Assembly (NCBI RefSeq): GCF_030283205.1
Contig: NZ_JASNWF010000003.1
Coordinates: 248,001-312,000 of the forward strand
DNA: 64,000 nucleotides
DNA from: Actinomadura opuntiae
Lineage (GTDB): Bacteria; Actinomycetota; Actinomycetes; Streptosporangiales; Streptosporangiaceae
Direction of reading: 5' to 3'
Position numbers and translations under genes: made by a program. Under the pieces are notes generated by a model. That model searched no databases. It saw nothing but the letters and a program-made list of their open reading frames with translations, and had not been told where the DNA came from. This document shows, piece by piece, positions 9,601-17,511 of this stretch. Position 1 is the stretch's first letter. Every line of letters begins with the position of its first letter.

Positions 9601-12137
9601 GTGACGTCTGGCGGAGCCGGCTGTCGCCCGCCTCGCCGCCCTACCCCGGCATTCACACCGTGCGGGGCCTGCCCGTGGTGCCGGCTTCGGTACTGCTGGG
9701 CAGCCTGCTCGCCGCCGCCGGTGAACTCGGCCGCTCGGCCCTCGCGACCGTGGACCTGCTCCGGTTCGTGCCGCTCGACCAGCCCGCGGAAGTACAGGTC
9801 ATCGCGAGAGACGAAGGGCTGGACCTCGCCATCCGCCCGGACGGCGGCTCATGGAGCACGCATGCGACGTCGCGCATGACGGCCGTCGGCGCGCCGCCTC
9901 CGGCAGAGGCCCGCCGCGTGCTGGACGAGCCCGGCCGCAGCGGCATGTCTCCGGACGAGTTCGAACGGATCCTGTCCGGTCTCGGGATCGACGGCCGTGC
10001 GTTCCCCTGGCGGATCACCGAGATCGCCCGCACCGGCGACCACCTCATGGCGGAGGTGTGCGCGGGCGCGAGCAACAGTCCCGCGACGGCGGGCGGCCTC
10101 CCGTGCGCACTGGACGCGGCCCTGCAACTGGCTCCACTGGCCGGTGCACACCATCCTGAACTGCTCGTCCCGGCGCACGTCGAGGTCCTGTGCCCGGTGC
10201 GGGAACCAGGTGAGCGCTTCCGCGTGTTCTCCCGGCGGCGGACCGGCACCGGGACCGACCCCGGTTTCGACATCGAGGTCACCACGGCCGACGGCGACCT
10301 CCTGCTGTACCTGACGGGCGTCCGTTACACGCGCCTGGCCGGACCGCCCTCCGCGACCGGAGTTCCGGCGGCCCAGCCGATCCGCACGATCGAGTGGGTA
10401 TCGCGCCCGGACGGCCCGCGCCGACCGATCGGGACGGTCGTCCTGCCGGGAACTCCCCATCCGCTGGCCGAGCCGATCGCCCGGTACCTTGAGGACGAGG
10501 GAGTCGAGGTCGTGCTCGCCGATGATCCGGCGACCGCCGCGTCCGCCGACGCCGTCGTCCTCCTCCCCTCCCCGGCGGGGGGCGGTGGTGATGGCGACAC
10601 CGTCGACGCAGTGGTGCAGCGCTGCGCCTCGGCCGTCAAGGCGATCCGCTCGCGAGCGGTGGCGGGCCATGGCCGGTTGTGGGTGCTGACCGCGGGAGTG
10701 AGGGCGGGCGCCCGCGCGGGCCTCGGGGAGGCCCCACTCTGGGGTCTCGGGCAGGTCATGGCCGCCGAGTTGCCCGATCACTGGGGCGGGATCGTGGATC
10801 TGGACCCGGGTGACAGCGCGGAGACGTCAGCGAAGGCCGTCGTTGCGACGCTGCTGCACGGGGCGCCGGACGTCACGGGCGTGCGCGACGGTGTCGCGAC
10901 GCGGCCGGAGCCGGTTCCGCTGGGCGCGCTGGAGAGCCGTCCACCTCTGGTATGCGACCCGGACGGTGTCTACGTCGTCACGGGCGGTCTCGGCGCCCTC
11001 GGTCTCATCGCGGCAAAGCATCTGGCGGCCCGCGGGGCCAAACGGCTCCTCCTGCTCGGGAGGACGCCGCTTCCACCGCGGGAATGCTGGGACGATGTTC
11101 CCGACGAGGACGTCCGCGCACGCATCAACGCGGTCCGTGCCCTGGAGACCGCGGGCGTCACCGTGCTGACCGAACCGGTCGACGTCGGGGACCTGGATGC
11201 GCTCGCGGTGGTCCTGCGCGCCCACACGCCGATCCGCGGCGTGGTCCACGCGGCGGGGACAGCCGCCGACCTGCCCGTCGACCGGCTCGATGAACAGGCG
11301 ATGCGGGACATCCTGCACGCCAAGGTCGGCGGAGCGGACCACCTCCACCGCCTTTTCCCGCCCGGAGATCTGGACTTCCTCGTGCTCTTCTCGTCCGCCG
11401 GGGCGCTGGCCGGGATTCCGGGGCAGGGCGCCTACGCCGCGGCCAATGCTTACCTGGACGCGCTGGCCGCGCACCGGTCTCGGCAGGGGTGCCACACGGT
11501 GAGCATCGGCTGGGGGCCGTGGCGCGGACTCGGCATGGCGGTGACGTCCGGCGGCGCGGCCGTCCGGGACCTGATGCGGCGGACCGGCATGCGGCCGCTT
11601 GAGGAGCAAGAGGCGCTCGCCGCGTGGGACCGGGTGCACCGCAGCGGCGTGCACCACGCCCTTGTCGTTGCGGGAGCCGCGGACGATCTGCTGCCGCGTC
11701 CGCCGGCGGCACTGGACCGGTGGGCAGGGTTGTCCGCGACGGCGCTCCGGCAGGAGCTGGCCGATCTCGTCAACGCGACGGTGGCGGACGAGATGGGGAC
11801 GGCGGCCGGGGACCTCGAGTCCGGCACCCCGCTCGCCGAGCACGGGCTCGACTCGATCATGGCGGTCGCCATCTGCCGCCGCCTCGACCGCGCGACCGGG
11901 ATCCGGCTGCCGACGACGCTGCTGTGGCGCCATCCGACCACCGAGGCGATCATCGGCCATCTCGAGCAGCGCATCGGGCAGGAGCTCGGCCACACGCCGG
12001 CTCCGGCGACGATCGCGCCGACCACCGCCACGCCGACAACCCCCACGCCGACGACCGCCGAACCGGCGTCCGCGGAGCACAGCCCGTTCACGGTCCTGCT
12101 CGATGAGATCGAAGCCCTGGGAGGCGATGCGGCATGA
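6612..12137 (+). CDS. modular type I PKS: ACP-KS-AT-DH-KR-ACP
   Basis: I take the TTG at 6612, overlapping the FAAL stop, giving about 1841 residues. Domains in order: ACP (EFGLSSQEA, Ser 38/39); KS with Cys265 in VDTACSSSLV plus VEAHGTGT and KTNIGHLEAA; AT with GHSVGE (Ser708) and specificity motif VASH at 807-810; DH with HTVRGLPVVP (His1015) and an Asp1168-xxx-Gln; KR with TGGLGALG near 1458 and Tyr1608; ACP2 with GLDSIMA (Ser1748). All catalytic residues appear present. There is no ER and no TE. The KR lacks the LDD signature of B-type reductases. VASH matches neither the malonyl HAFH nor the methylmalonyl YASH motif exactly, so the extender is uncertain. Expected chemistry: one extension of the FAAL-supplied acyl chain to an alpha,beta-unsaturated thioester. 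Confidence 0.92.
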   Translation: MTGGQNVADWLTRRLGEISGLAQSEVDPHRPFSEFGLSSQEAVALSGELEELTGLEVPATVVWEQPTIAALASWLASAPAAASAPAAARSAGCPSRAGAIGADSVAVIGIGCRFPGGADGPDAFWRLLSEGREAVRRVPESRFSGPLGTGSWAGLLDDVHGFDDRFFGIAPREAAAMDPQQRLLLEVSWEALEHAGLAADALCGTDTGVFVGISSNEHAHALFAPSSAEAPEPHALTGSAMSVAANRLSYFLDLRGPSMAVDTACSSSLVAVHLAVRSLRSGECETAICGGVNVLLSGTITAAFDRAGAMAADGRSKAFSADADGYVRGEGCGVVVLKRLESALRDGDRVLAVIRGSAVGQDGRSNGLMAPRPEAQAEVIRRACRDAGVAPGDVDFVEAHGTGTLLGDPIEARALGESLGAGRPAERPLYVGSVKTNIGHLEAAAGIAGLIKTVLALWHRRLPRNLHFGRPNPHIPFARLGIEVVSRDMPWPRPEGRRMAGISSFGFGGTNAHVVVESASPAPVSEADREGAPVRLLLGAPDRDRLAGAAERLAAFIEDMPGEVDLRDVAHTSSRRCSGRVRGAVVARSVPEALSRLRALANGREDPLTALGTATPAGAVWVFSGQGSQWPGMGRRLLGEEPIFAAAVDDLEPLFAAEAGFSLRDVLLSGRELTEIDAVQPVLFAVQVALSRLWRGHGAEPAAVIGHSVGEVAAAVVSGALDAADGLRVVVRRSRLMKRIAGEGAMAVIGLPAGDADVLAARFPGVETAVYSSPLQTVLTGPSARIDALLRHAEEAGVPARAVAVDVASHSAQVEPLLAELESGLGRLTVRRPSADFYGTVLPDPRAVPGFDGGYWSANLRRPVRFQHAVEAALTDGHTVFVEIAPHPVLLAAIDEIAGGGDVGTVHTLRRGPDETSAFHGALALQQVLGLARPATRGRLINLPTAAWRHRRPGSARPQPGTTEQPAGPPVPSPGPAAGLPGTLLGERSSVGLQPACDVWRSRLSPASPPYPGIHTVRGLPVVPASVLLGSLLAAAGELGRSALATVDLLRFVPLDQPAEVQVIARDEGLDLAIRPDGGSWSTHATSRMTAVGAPPPAEARRVLDEPGRSGMSPDEFERILSGLGIDGRAFPWRITEIARTGDHLMAEVCAGASNSPATAGGLPCALDAALQLAPLAGAHHPELLVPAHVEVLCPVREPGERFRVFSRRRTGTGTDPGFDIEVTTADGDLLLYLTGVRYTRLAGPPSATGVPAAQPIRTIEWVSRPDGPRRPIGTVVLPGTPHPLAEPIARYLEDEGVEVVLADDPATAASADAVVLLPSPAGGGGDGDTVDAVVQRCASAVKAIRSRAVAGHGRLWVLTAGVRAGARAGLGEAPLWGLGQVMAAELPDHWGGIVDLDPGDSAETSAKAVVATLLHGAPDVTGVRDGVATRPEPVPLGALESRPPLVCDPDGVYVVTGGLGALGLIAAKHLAARGAKRLLLLGRTPLPPRECWDDVPDEDVRARINAVRALETAGVTVLTEPVDVGDLDALAVVLRAHTPIRGVVHAAGTAADLPVDRLDEQAMRDILHAKVGGADHLHRLFPPGDLDFLVLFSSAGALAGIPGQGAYAAANAYLDALAAHRSRQGCHTVSIGWGPWRGLGMAVTSGGAAVRDLMRRTGMRPLEEQEALAAWDRVHRSGVHHALVVAGAADDLLPRPPAALDRWAGLSATALRQELADLVNATVADEMGTAAGDLESGTPLAEHGLDSIMAVAICRRLDRATGIRLPTTLLWRHPTTEAIIGHLEQRIGQELGHTPAPATIAPTTATPTTPTPTTAEPASAEHSPFTVLLDEIEALGGDAA

Positions 12138-15100
12138 CCGCGGCGAGCATCACCGAACGACTCCACCAGCTCTCCCCCGGCCGGCGCGCCGAGGTCGCCG
12201 CCCGGATGAGCCGGGCGGCGGAGGCCGTGCTGAGCGAGCCCATCGCGCTGGTCGGCATCGGCTGCCGCTTCCCTGGCGGGGTCAGCGGTCCCCGCTCCTA
12301 CTGGCGGCACCTGCTGGCGGGATGGAACGCGGTCCGCGATGCGCCGTCCGACCGGTGGGACGTCGACACCGCCCCGGCCGGCGCCTCAGCGCCCGTCCCC
12401 GGCCGCGCGACGTCCCGCCGCGGCGGATTCCTCGACGACGTCGCCGGGTTCGACGCCGAACACTTCAAGATCACCTCTCAGGAGGCGGCGGCGATGGACC
12501 CCCAGCAACGACTGCTGCTGGAGGTCGTCTGGGAGGCCCTGGACGACGCCGGCGTTCCGCCGCCGGCGATGGCCGGCACCCGGACGGGGGTCTTCGTCGG
12601 CGTGTACTACAACGACTACCTCCGCACAGGCCATGACGACATCGCTGCAGTGGACGCCTACACCACGACCGGCAACGCCCACTCCGTGACGGCGGGCCGG
12701 CTGTCGTACCTACTGGACCTCAACGGCCCGTGCATGGCGGTCGACACCGCCTGCTCGTCGTCCCTCGTCGCCGTCCACCTGGCCTGCCAGTCGCTGCGGC
12801 TGCGCGAGTGCGACACCGCGCTCGCCGGTGGCGTCAGCCTGATGCTGGCCCCCGAGACCCAGGTCGCACTCTCCCAGTGGGGGATGCTGTCTCGAAAGGG
12901 GCGGTGCGGAGCGTTCGACGCCGACGCCGACGGGATCGTCCGCGGCGAAGGCGCCGGCGTCATCGTGCTCAAGCGGCTTGTGGACGCGGTCACCGCCGGG
13001 GATCAGGTGATCGCCGTGCTGCGGGGATCGGCGACCAACCAGGACGGCCGGTCCCAGGGACTCACCGCGCCCTCCGTCCTCGCGCAGCGCGACGTACTGA
13101 CCGAGGCCCTTGCAAAGGCCGGGATCGCGCCCTCGTCCGTGGGCTTCATCGAAACCCACGGGACGGGCACCTCGCTCGGCGACCCGATCGAGTTCGACGC
13201 CCTGTCGATGGTGTACGGAAGAGGCGGCGGACGATGCGCCCTCGGTTCGGTGAAGACGAACATGGGCCACCTGGAGGCAGCGGCGGGCATCGCGGGACTC
13301 ATCAAGGCGGCGCTCGTCGTCCGCAGCGGCGTGATACCGCCCAACCTGCACTTCCGGCGGTGGAATGCCGCTATCGATCCGGGGCCGACGGGCTTCTACG
13401 TGCCGACCGAGGCGACGCGCTGGGACGCCGCGCCGCACCCGCGCGTCGCGGCGGTTTCCTCCTTCGGCTTCGGCGGGACCAACGCGCACCTGCTGGTCGA
13501 GGAGGCCCGGCTCGACACCGGCGCCCGGCCGCTCCCCGGCGAGGACGACACCACCACCGCCGCGGCGGACGATCCGCTCCCCATCGACCGGTGGCGCCAT
13601 GAACGCTTCTGGCGAGGCCGGACCGAACCGAGCCCGCCTTCCGGATCCGCCGAGGACGGCATCCCGCCCACGTCCGGCGACGGCGTGGTGGAGATCCTCC
13701 AGGACGTCTTCCAGCGTGCACTCGGACGCAGGCAGGTGCGCCCCCAGGACAACTTCTTCGAGCTCGGCGGCGACTCCCTCACGGCGATGCGGGTGGTCTC
13801 CATGGCCAGGGAGCGCGGCGTCCACCTCCGAGTCGAGGACCTGCGGGAGGCGTCGGTCACCGGGATGGTCGGCAGGCTCGCGTCCGCCGCCGCCGCATCC
13901 CCCGCGCCCGCCGCGCCCGCCGCCGGGGCCGATGCCGGGGCCGATGCCGGGGCCGATGCCGCGCCGGAAGTACCGCTGACCCCGGTGCAGTACCACTACC
14001 TGCACCTTGCGGGCCCCGCCCCGGAGGCATGGGACACGCAGGCCCTCCTGGACTGCGACGAACGCATCGACCCCGATCTGCTCCTCCAGGCCGCCAGCCG
14101 GGTCGTCGACCGCCACGACGCCCTCCGGCTGCGCCTCGCGCGAACGCCGTCGGGATGGCGGCAGACGCTGGCGCCACCAGGCTCCGGACCGGCGCCGCAC
14201 GTAGAGTTCCTCGACCTGAGCCGCTCGTCCGACGTCGCCGCCCTGGCGATGATCAGGTCCGGCGCCGGGGAATTGCAGGCCGCCCGCGACCTGCGCACCG
14301 GGCCGCTGATGTCCCTGGTCGTCGGCGACCGGGGCCCCGGTCGGCCGTCCAGCGCGCTTGTCTCGGTGCACCATCTGGCCGTGGACGGCCACTCCATCTG
14401 GATGCTGATCTACGAGTTGTTCACGACGTACCGCGCGCTGCGCGAGCGCCGGCCCGTGGAACTGCCGGAACCGACCACGCCCTACGCGGTCTGGGCCGGG
14501 CAGGAGGCGAAGCGCGCGGCGAGTGGGGGCGTCAGAGCGCAGCTCGCCTACTGGGCGGAGCAGGACGCCGTCGAGACCGTCCAGGTCCCGGTGAACCACG
14601 ATCGCGGACCGGCCTTGCTCGGATCCATGGAGTCGAGCACGGCAACCCTGGACGCCTCCGCCACATCCTCCCTCCTGGCTGCGGACCCCGACCTCGTCCC
14701 GCTCCTGCTGACGGCCCTCCTCACCAGCCTCTCTGACTGGGTGCCCGAAGGGGAGATCCGGGTGGACCTCCGGGACCACGGACGCCGGTCCACCTCGCCC
14801 GACCTGGATCTCGCCTGGACCATGGGCTGGTTCACCAGTGTCTATCCGGTCGTCGTCCCGATCGGCCCGTCCGTCTCGCTGGAGGGGGTGCGGCGGCGGC
14901 TGACGGGAGTCCCGGATCACGGCTCCGGCTACGGCGCGCTCCGCCACCTCACCGAGGAGGGGGCCCGCGAGCTCACCGGACGCTCCGAGATCTCGGTGAA
15001 CTACACCGGCCGCCTGGACGGCGGCGGCGCCGGCGGGCCGGTGCGCTACGCGGCCACCCAGGCACGCGCCTTCCCCGACCGCCGCATCCCCATCAGCAGG

Positions 15101-15241
15101 CTCATCGAACTGAAGGCCGTGATCATCGGGGAGACACTGCAGACAACACTCGTCTACAGCCGCGACCGCTTCCGCGCGGACTTCATGGACGCGGCCACCG
15201 GCCGCCTCGTCGCCGCCCTGCACGAACACGCGGCCATCTGA
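12134..15241 (+). CDS. AT-less KS-carrier-condensation megasynthase
   Basis: 1035 residues, starting at an ATGA overlap with the upstream PKS. Domains: a short N-terminal docking-like helix; KS (about 35-460) with a full Cys207-His342-His379 triad; no AT, only a short linker; a carrier domain with DNFFELGGDSL (Ser548); an Ala/Gly/Asp-rich linker holding a 12-nt triplicated repeat; then a condensation-superfamily domain with HHLAVDG (His746, His747, Asp751). The last domain shows MGWFTSVYPV and ISVNYTGRLDG, which resemble epimerisation-type members more than ordinary peptide-forming ones. With no adenylation domain or thioesterase here, it may transfer the finished chain to an alcohol or amine and so release it. 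The extender for its carrier would have to come from the upstream AT or elsewhere. Confidence 0.9.
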   Translation: MTAASITERLHQLSPGRRAEVAARMSRAAEAVLSEPIALVGIGCRFPGGVSGPRSYWRHLLAGWNAVRDAPSDRWDVDTAPAGASAPVPGRATSRRGGFLDDVAGFDAEHFKITSQEAAAMDPQQRLLLEVVWEALDDAGVPPPAMAGTRTGVFVGVYYNDYLRTGHDDIAAVDAYTTTGNAHSVTAGRLSYLLDLNGPCMAVDTACSSSLVAVHLACQSLRLRECDTALAGGVSLMLAPETQVALSQWGMLSRKGRCGAFDADADGIVRGEGAGVIVLKRLVDAVTAGDQVIAVLRGSATNQDGRSQGLTAPSVLAQRDVLTEALAKAGIAPSSVGFIETHGTGTSLGDPIEFDALSMVYGRGGGRCALGSVKTNMGHLEAAAGIAGLIKAALVVRSGVIPPNLHFRRWNAAIDPGPTGFYVPTEATRWDAAPHPRVAAVSSFGFGGTNAHLLVEEARLDTGARPLPGEDDTTTAAADDPLPIDRWRHERFWRGRTEPSPPSGSAEDGIPPTSGDGVVEILQDVFQRALGRRQVRPQDNFFELGGDSLTAMRVVSMARERGVHLRVEDLREASVTGMVGRLASAAAASPAPAAPAAGADAGADAGADAAPEVPLTPVQYHYLHLAGPAPEAWDTQALLDCDERIDPDLLLQAASRVVDRHDALRLRLARTPSGWRQTLAPPGSGPAPHVEFLDLSRSSDVAALAMIRSGAGELQAARDLRTGPLMSLVVGDRGPGRPSSALVSVHHLAVDGHSIWMLIYELFTTYRALRERRPVELPEPTTPYAVWAGQEAKRAASGGVRAQLAYWAEQDAVETVQVPVNHDRGPALLGSMESSTATLDASATSSLLAADPDLVPLLLTALLTSLSDWVPEGEIRVDLRDHGRRSTSPDLDLAWTMGWFTSVYPVVVPIGPSVSLEGVRRRLTGVPDHGSGYGALRHLTEEGARELTGRSEISVNYTGRLDGGGAGGPVRYAATQARAFPDRRIPISRLIELKAVIIGETLQTTLVYSRDRFRADFMDAATGRLVAALHEHAAI
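13925..13960 (+). repeat. three 12-nt tandem repeats in an interdomain linker
   Basis: GGGGCCGATGCC is repeated three times without mismatch and encodes repeated Gly-Ala-Asp-Ala. It lies in the flexible linker between the carrier and condensation domains of the second megasynthase. Perfect repeats like this can change copy number by slippage, altering linker length in 4-residue steps without shifting the frame. Confidence 0.85.
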
Positions 15242-16200
15242 TGGTGCTCGACGCCGAGACCGTCTCCAAGAGCTTCGGGCCCGTGCGGGTGCTGGACGGC
15301 ATGGACCTGCGCGTCGCCGCCGGACAGGTCGTCGCACTCCTCGGCCGCAACGGGGCGGGCAAGTCCACCTTCATCTCGATCGTCGCGGGCCTCCTGCGGC
15401 CGGACGGCGGCCGGGTCCGAGTCTGCGGAACCGACATAGCCCGCCATGCGCGGCGCGCCCGCGCGAACCTCGGGATCGCGCCGCAGGACCTCGGTCTCTA
15501 TCTCACGCTCACGCCGGAGGAGAACCTGGACCTCATGGCCCGCCTCGCGCGGGTGCCCGGCCGCGACCGCCCGGCGCGTGTCCGCGACGTCGCCGAGCGG
15601 CTCGCGCTCACCGACTTCCTGCGCCGTCCGTGCCGGACCCTGTCCGGCGGACAGCAGCGCCGGGTCCACACGGCCATGGCTCTGATGGGCGGGAGAGCAC
15701 TGATCCTGCTGGACGAGCCGACGGTCGGCGCCGACGTCCAGTCCCGCAACGCGATCACCGACACCGTCCGGGAGCTCGCCGCGGCGGGGAGCGCGATCCT
15801 GTACACGACCCACTACCTGCACGAAGTGGAGGCCCTGGACGCCGACGTGGTCATCATGAACCGCGGCCGTATCACCGCGGCCGGTACGTGCGCCGACCTG
15901 CTGAACGCCCACGGGGACACCGGCCTGGAAATCCGCTTCGACGGGCCGCCGCCTTCGCTGCCCCTCGACCCGCAGGAGAGCGCCACGCTCGTGACACCGA
16001 ACACCGTGCACGTCGCCACCCGCGATCCGTCCGGGACGATGGAACGGCTGCTGCCAGACCTCACCGCTCGCTCGGGCTCGCTGGCGCAGGTCCAGATCGT
16101 CCGGCCGACCCTCGAAGCGGTCTTCCTGTCCCTGACCGAGCCGGCCGGCCCCGGCACCGCCGCCGCTGAGTCGCCCGCGAGCCGGGAGGTGAGCGTGTGA
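15241..16200 (+). CDS. ABC exporter ATP-binding protein (DrrA-like)
   Basis: 319 residues with Walker A GRNGAGKST (about 35-43), signature LSGGQQRR (134-141) and Walker B ALILLDEPTVGAD (153-165). This is the type of ATPase paired with ABC-2 permeases for drugs and lipids. The first ATG overlaps the stop of the condensation protein (TGATG), and the stop overlaps the permease start. It belongs to the operon and most likely powers export of the FAAL-PKS product. The ~90-residue C-terminal extension past the ATPase core is also usual in DrrA-like proteins. Confidence 0.93.
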   Translation: MVLDAETVSKSFGPVRVLDGMDLRVAAGQVVALLGRNGAGKSTFISIVAGLLRPDGGRVRVCGTDIARHARRARANLGIAPQDLGLYLTLTPEENLDLMARLARVPGRDRPARVRDVAERLALTDFLRRPCRTLSGGQQRRVHTAMALMGGRALILLDEPTVGADVQSRNAITDTVRELAAAGSAILYTTHYLHEVEALDADVVIMNRGRITAAGTCADLLNAHGDTGLEIRFDGPPPSLPLDPQESATLVTPNTVHVATRDPSGTMERLLPDLTARSGSLAQVQIVRPTLEAVFLSLTEPAGPGTAAAESPASREVSV

Positions 16201-16970
16201 TGGGCCGCGCGGCCGTCCTGCTGGCGATCTGCCGCCACGAACTGCGGCTCTTGCGACGTTCACCATCGGTGCCGCTGATCTTCATCGCGACCCCGATCGT
16301 CCTCGTCGCCTTCGTCGCGCCGGCGGCGCAGGCCGTCCTGCGTGCGCGCGGCGACGGCTCCGGCGTGCTCTTCGCCGTGCCGGGGCTCTCGGTCGTCTTC
16401 GCCTTCTCGGTCACCGGCACGATCGGCTTCTCCTTCTTCCGCGAGCACGGATGGCGCACCTGGAATCGCCTGCGCGCCAGCCCGGCCGCGTCGTGGGAGA
16501 TCGCGGCGGGCAAGGCGCTGACCGGGCTGCTGGTGGTCGCCTTCCAGCAGATCGCGGTGTTCTCGCTCGCCGCCTCGCTGTACGGGTTCCGGCCGCGCGG
16601 GTCGATGCTCGCCACCATGCTCGTCGCGCTGTCGCTGTCGGCGTTCGTCGTCTCCTACTCGCTGCTCGTCACCGCGTTGTCGCGGAGCGTTCAGCAACTG
16701 AACGCGATCAGCAACCTCGGTGGCCTGATGATGGGCGGGATCGGCGGGGCGCTCGTCCCACTGGCTTCACTGCCGGGCTGGATGCGATCGGCCGCGCCGG
16801 CGTTTCCCACCTACTGGGCCGTCCAAGGATTCGAACACGTCGTGCTCTCACCCGGAGGGCTCCCCGCGGTGATCACGCCCATGGCCGTCCTCTGGGCGTA
16901 CACCCTCGTCACGGCCCTGCTCACCCTCCGCCTGTTCCGCTTCTCCGATACCAAGGTGTCCTGGGCTTGA
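16197..16970 (+). CDS. ABC-2 type permease
   Basis: 257 residues with about six hydrophobic segments, for example LIFIATPIVLVAFVAPAA near the start and a segment around GLMMGGIGGALVPLASL. This is the normal size and layout of DrrB/ABC-2 membrane subunits. It starts at GTG 16197 or ATG 16200, overlapping the ATPase gene, and is the last gene of the five-gene operon. Its role is to form the membrane channel for the exporter (family knowledge); the cargo is inferred from the operon. Confidence 0.9.
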   Translation: MMGRAAVLLAICRHELRLLRRSPSVPLIFIATPIVLVAFVAPAAQAVLRARGDGSGVLFAVPGLSVVFAFSVTGTIGFSFFREHGWRTWNRLRASPAASWEIAAGKALTGLLVVAFQQIAVFSLAASLYGFRPRGSMLATMLVALSLSAFVVSYSLLVTALSRSVQQLNAISNLGGLMMGGIGGALVPLASLPGWMRSAAPAFPTYWAVQGFEHVVLSPGGLPAVITPMAVLWAYTLVTALLTLRLFRFSDTKVSWA

Positions 16971-17010
16971 GACCGCTTGTCCTCCAGCGCGCATAGGCAA
17001 GTACTCAGGA

Positions 17011-17032
17011 TGTAAGGGGACGTCACCCTACA
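17011..17032. promoter_or_regulatory. imperfect palindrome before the secreted SH3-like gene
   Basis: TGTAAGGGGACGTCACCCTA with the following CA forms a 22-bp palindrome centred on GACGTC; 18 of 22 positions are symmetric. It lies about 90 bp before the signal-peptide start of the next gene. It may be an operator; no regulator gene is adjacent. Confidence 0.3.
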
Positions 17033-17120
17033 CGGGACAAAACGATTCATCAGAATATGTACCTGCGCCAAACTTATCGACCGGACATTCATGGACCTGA
17101 CTCAAAGAATTGGATTTCCA

Positions 17121-17486
17121 ATGCGAAGGCATGCATTCGCAAGCGTTGCCTCCATCACCCTTCTCGCATTCACCTTCGCGCCGTCGGCGCCCGCCGCGGC
17201 GTCTAGGGAGGCATGGGCCGAAGCCAACTCCGCGACAGCATGTTCGATCACTGCCAAGAGCGATACCGGAACCATCACCGTGAGAGAAGCCCCGGACGAG
17301 ACGTCTCAATTCATGGGCTTGCTCTCGGCTGGCAAGGCCTACGCTGCCTCCTGTAAGCCGACCACCGCCTGGACGCCGACCGCCTACACCCTGTGCGGAG
17401 GTACCAGCACGTGGTGGGCAGTGATCGAGTGGAACTCCGAAATGGGTTTCGTGCCGCTGCAATGCGTTTCACTCGTCTCCAGCTGA
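17121..17486 (+). CDS. small secreted SH3b-like protein
   Basis: From ATG 17121 the protein begins with a classic signal peptide: MRRHAF, then the hydrophobic run ASITLLAFTFAPS and a probable Ala-rich cleavage site. The mature ~95 residues contain TGTITVREAPDETSQFMGLL, which resembles the first strands of bacterial SH3 (SH3b) domains, and four Cys that could pair outside the cell. Extra in-frame codons back to 17091 are probably not translated. It follows the exporter by about 150 bp and ends in a hairpin. A role in cell-wall binding is possible but not shown. Confidence 0.72.
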   Translation: MRRHAFASVASITLLAFTFAPSAPAAASREAWAEANSATACSITAKSDTGTITVREAPDETSQFMGLLSAGKAYAASCKPTTAWTPTAYTLCGGTSTWWAVIEWNSEMGFVPLQCVSLVSS

Positions 17487-17487
17487 C

Positions 17488-17511
17488 CCGAATCCGCGAT
17501 TGAAGATTCGG
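17488..17511 (+). terminator. hairpin after the SH3b-like gene
   Basis: CCGAATC and GATTCGG form a 7-bp stem with a 10-nt loop, starting one base after the TGA stop. There is no U-tract, so termination strength is uncertain. Confidence 0.5.

Noticed and set aside
12710..15337. An 875-codon open frame antisense to the KS-carrier-C gene
   Set aside because: It mirrors the PKS frame in GC-rich DNA, has no domain motifs and is Arg/Gly/Asp-rich as expected for a shadow frame.
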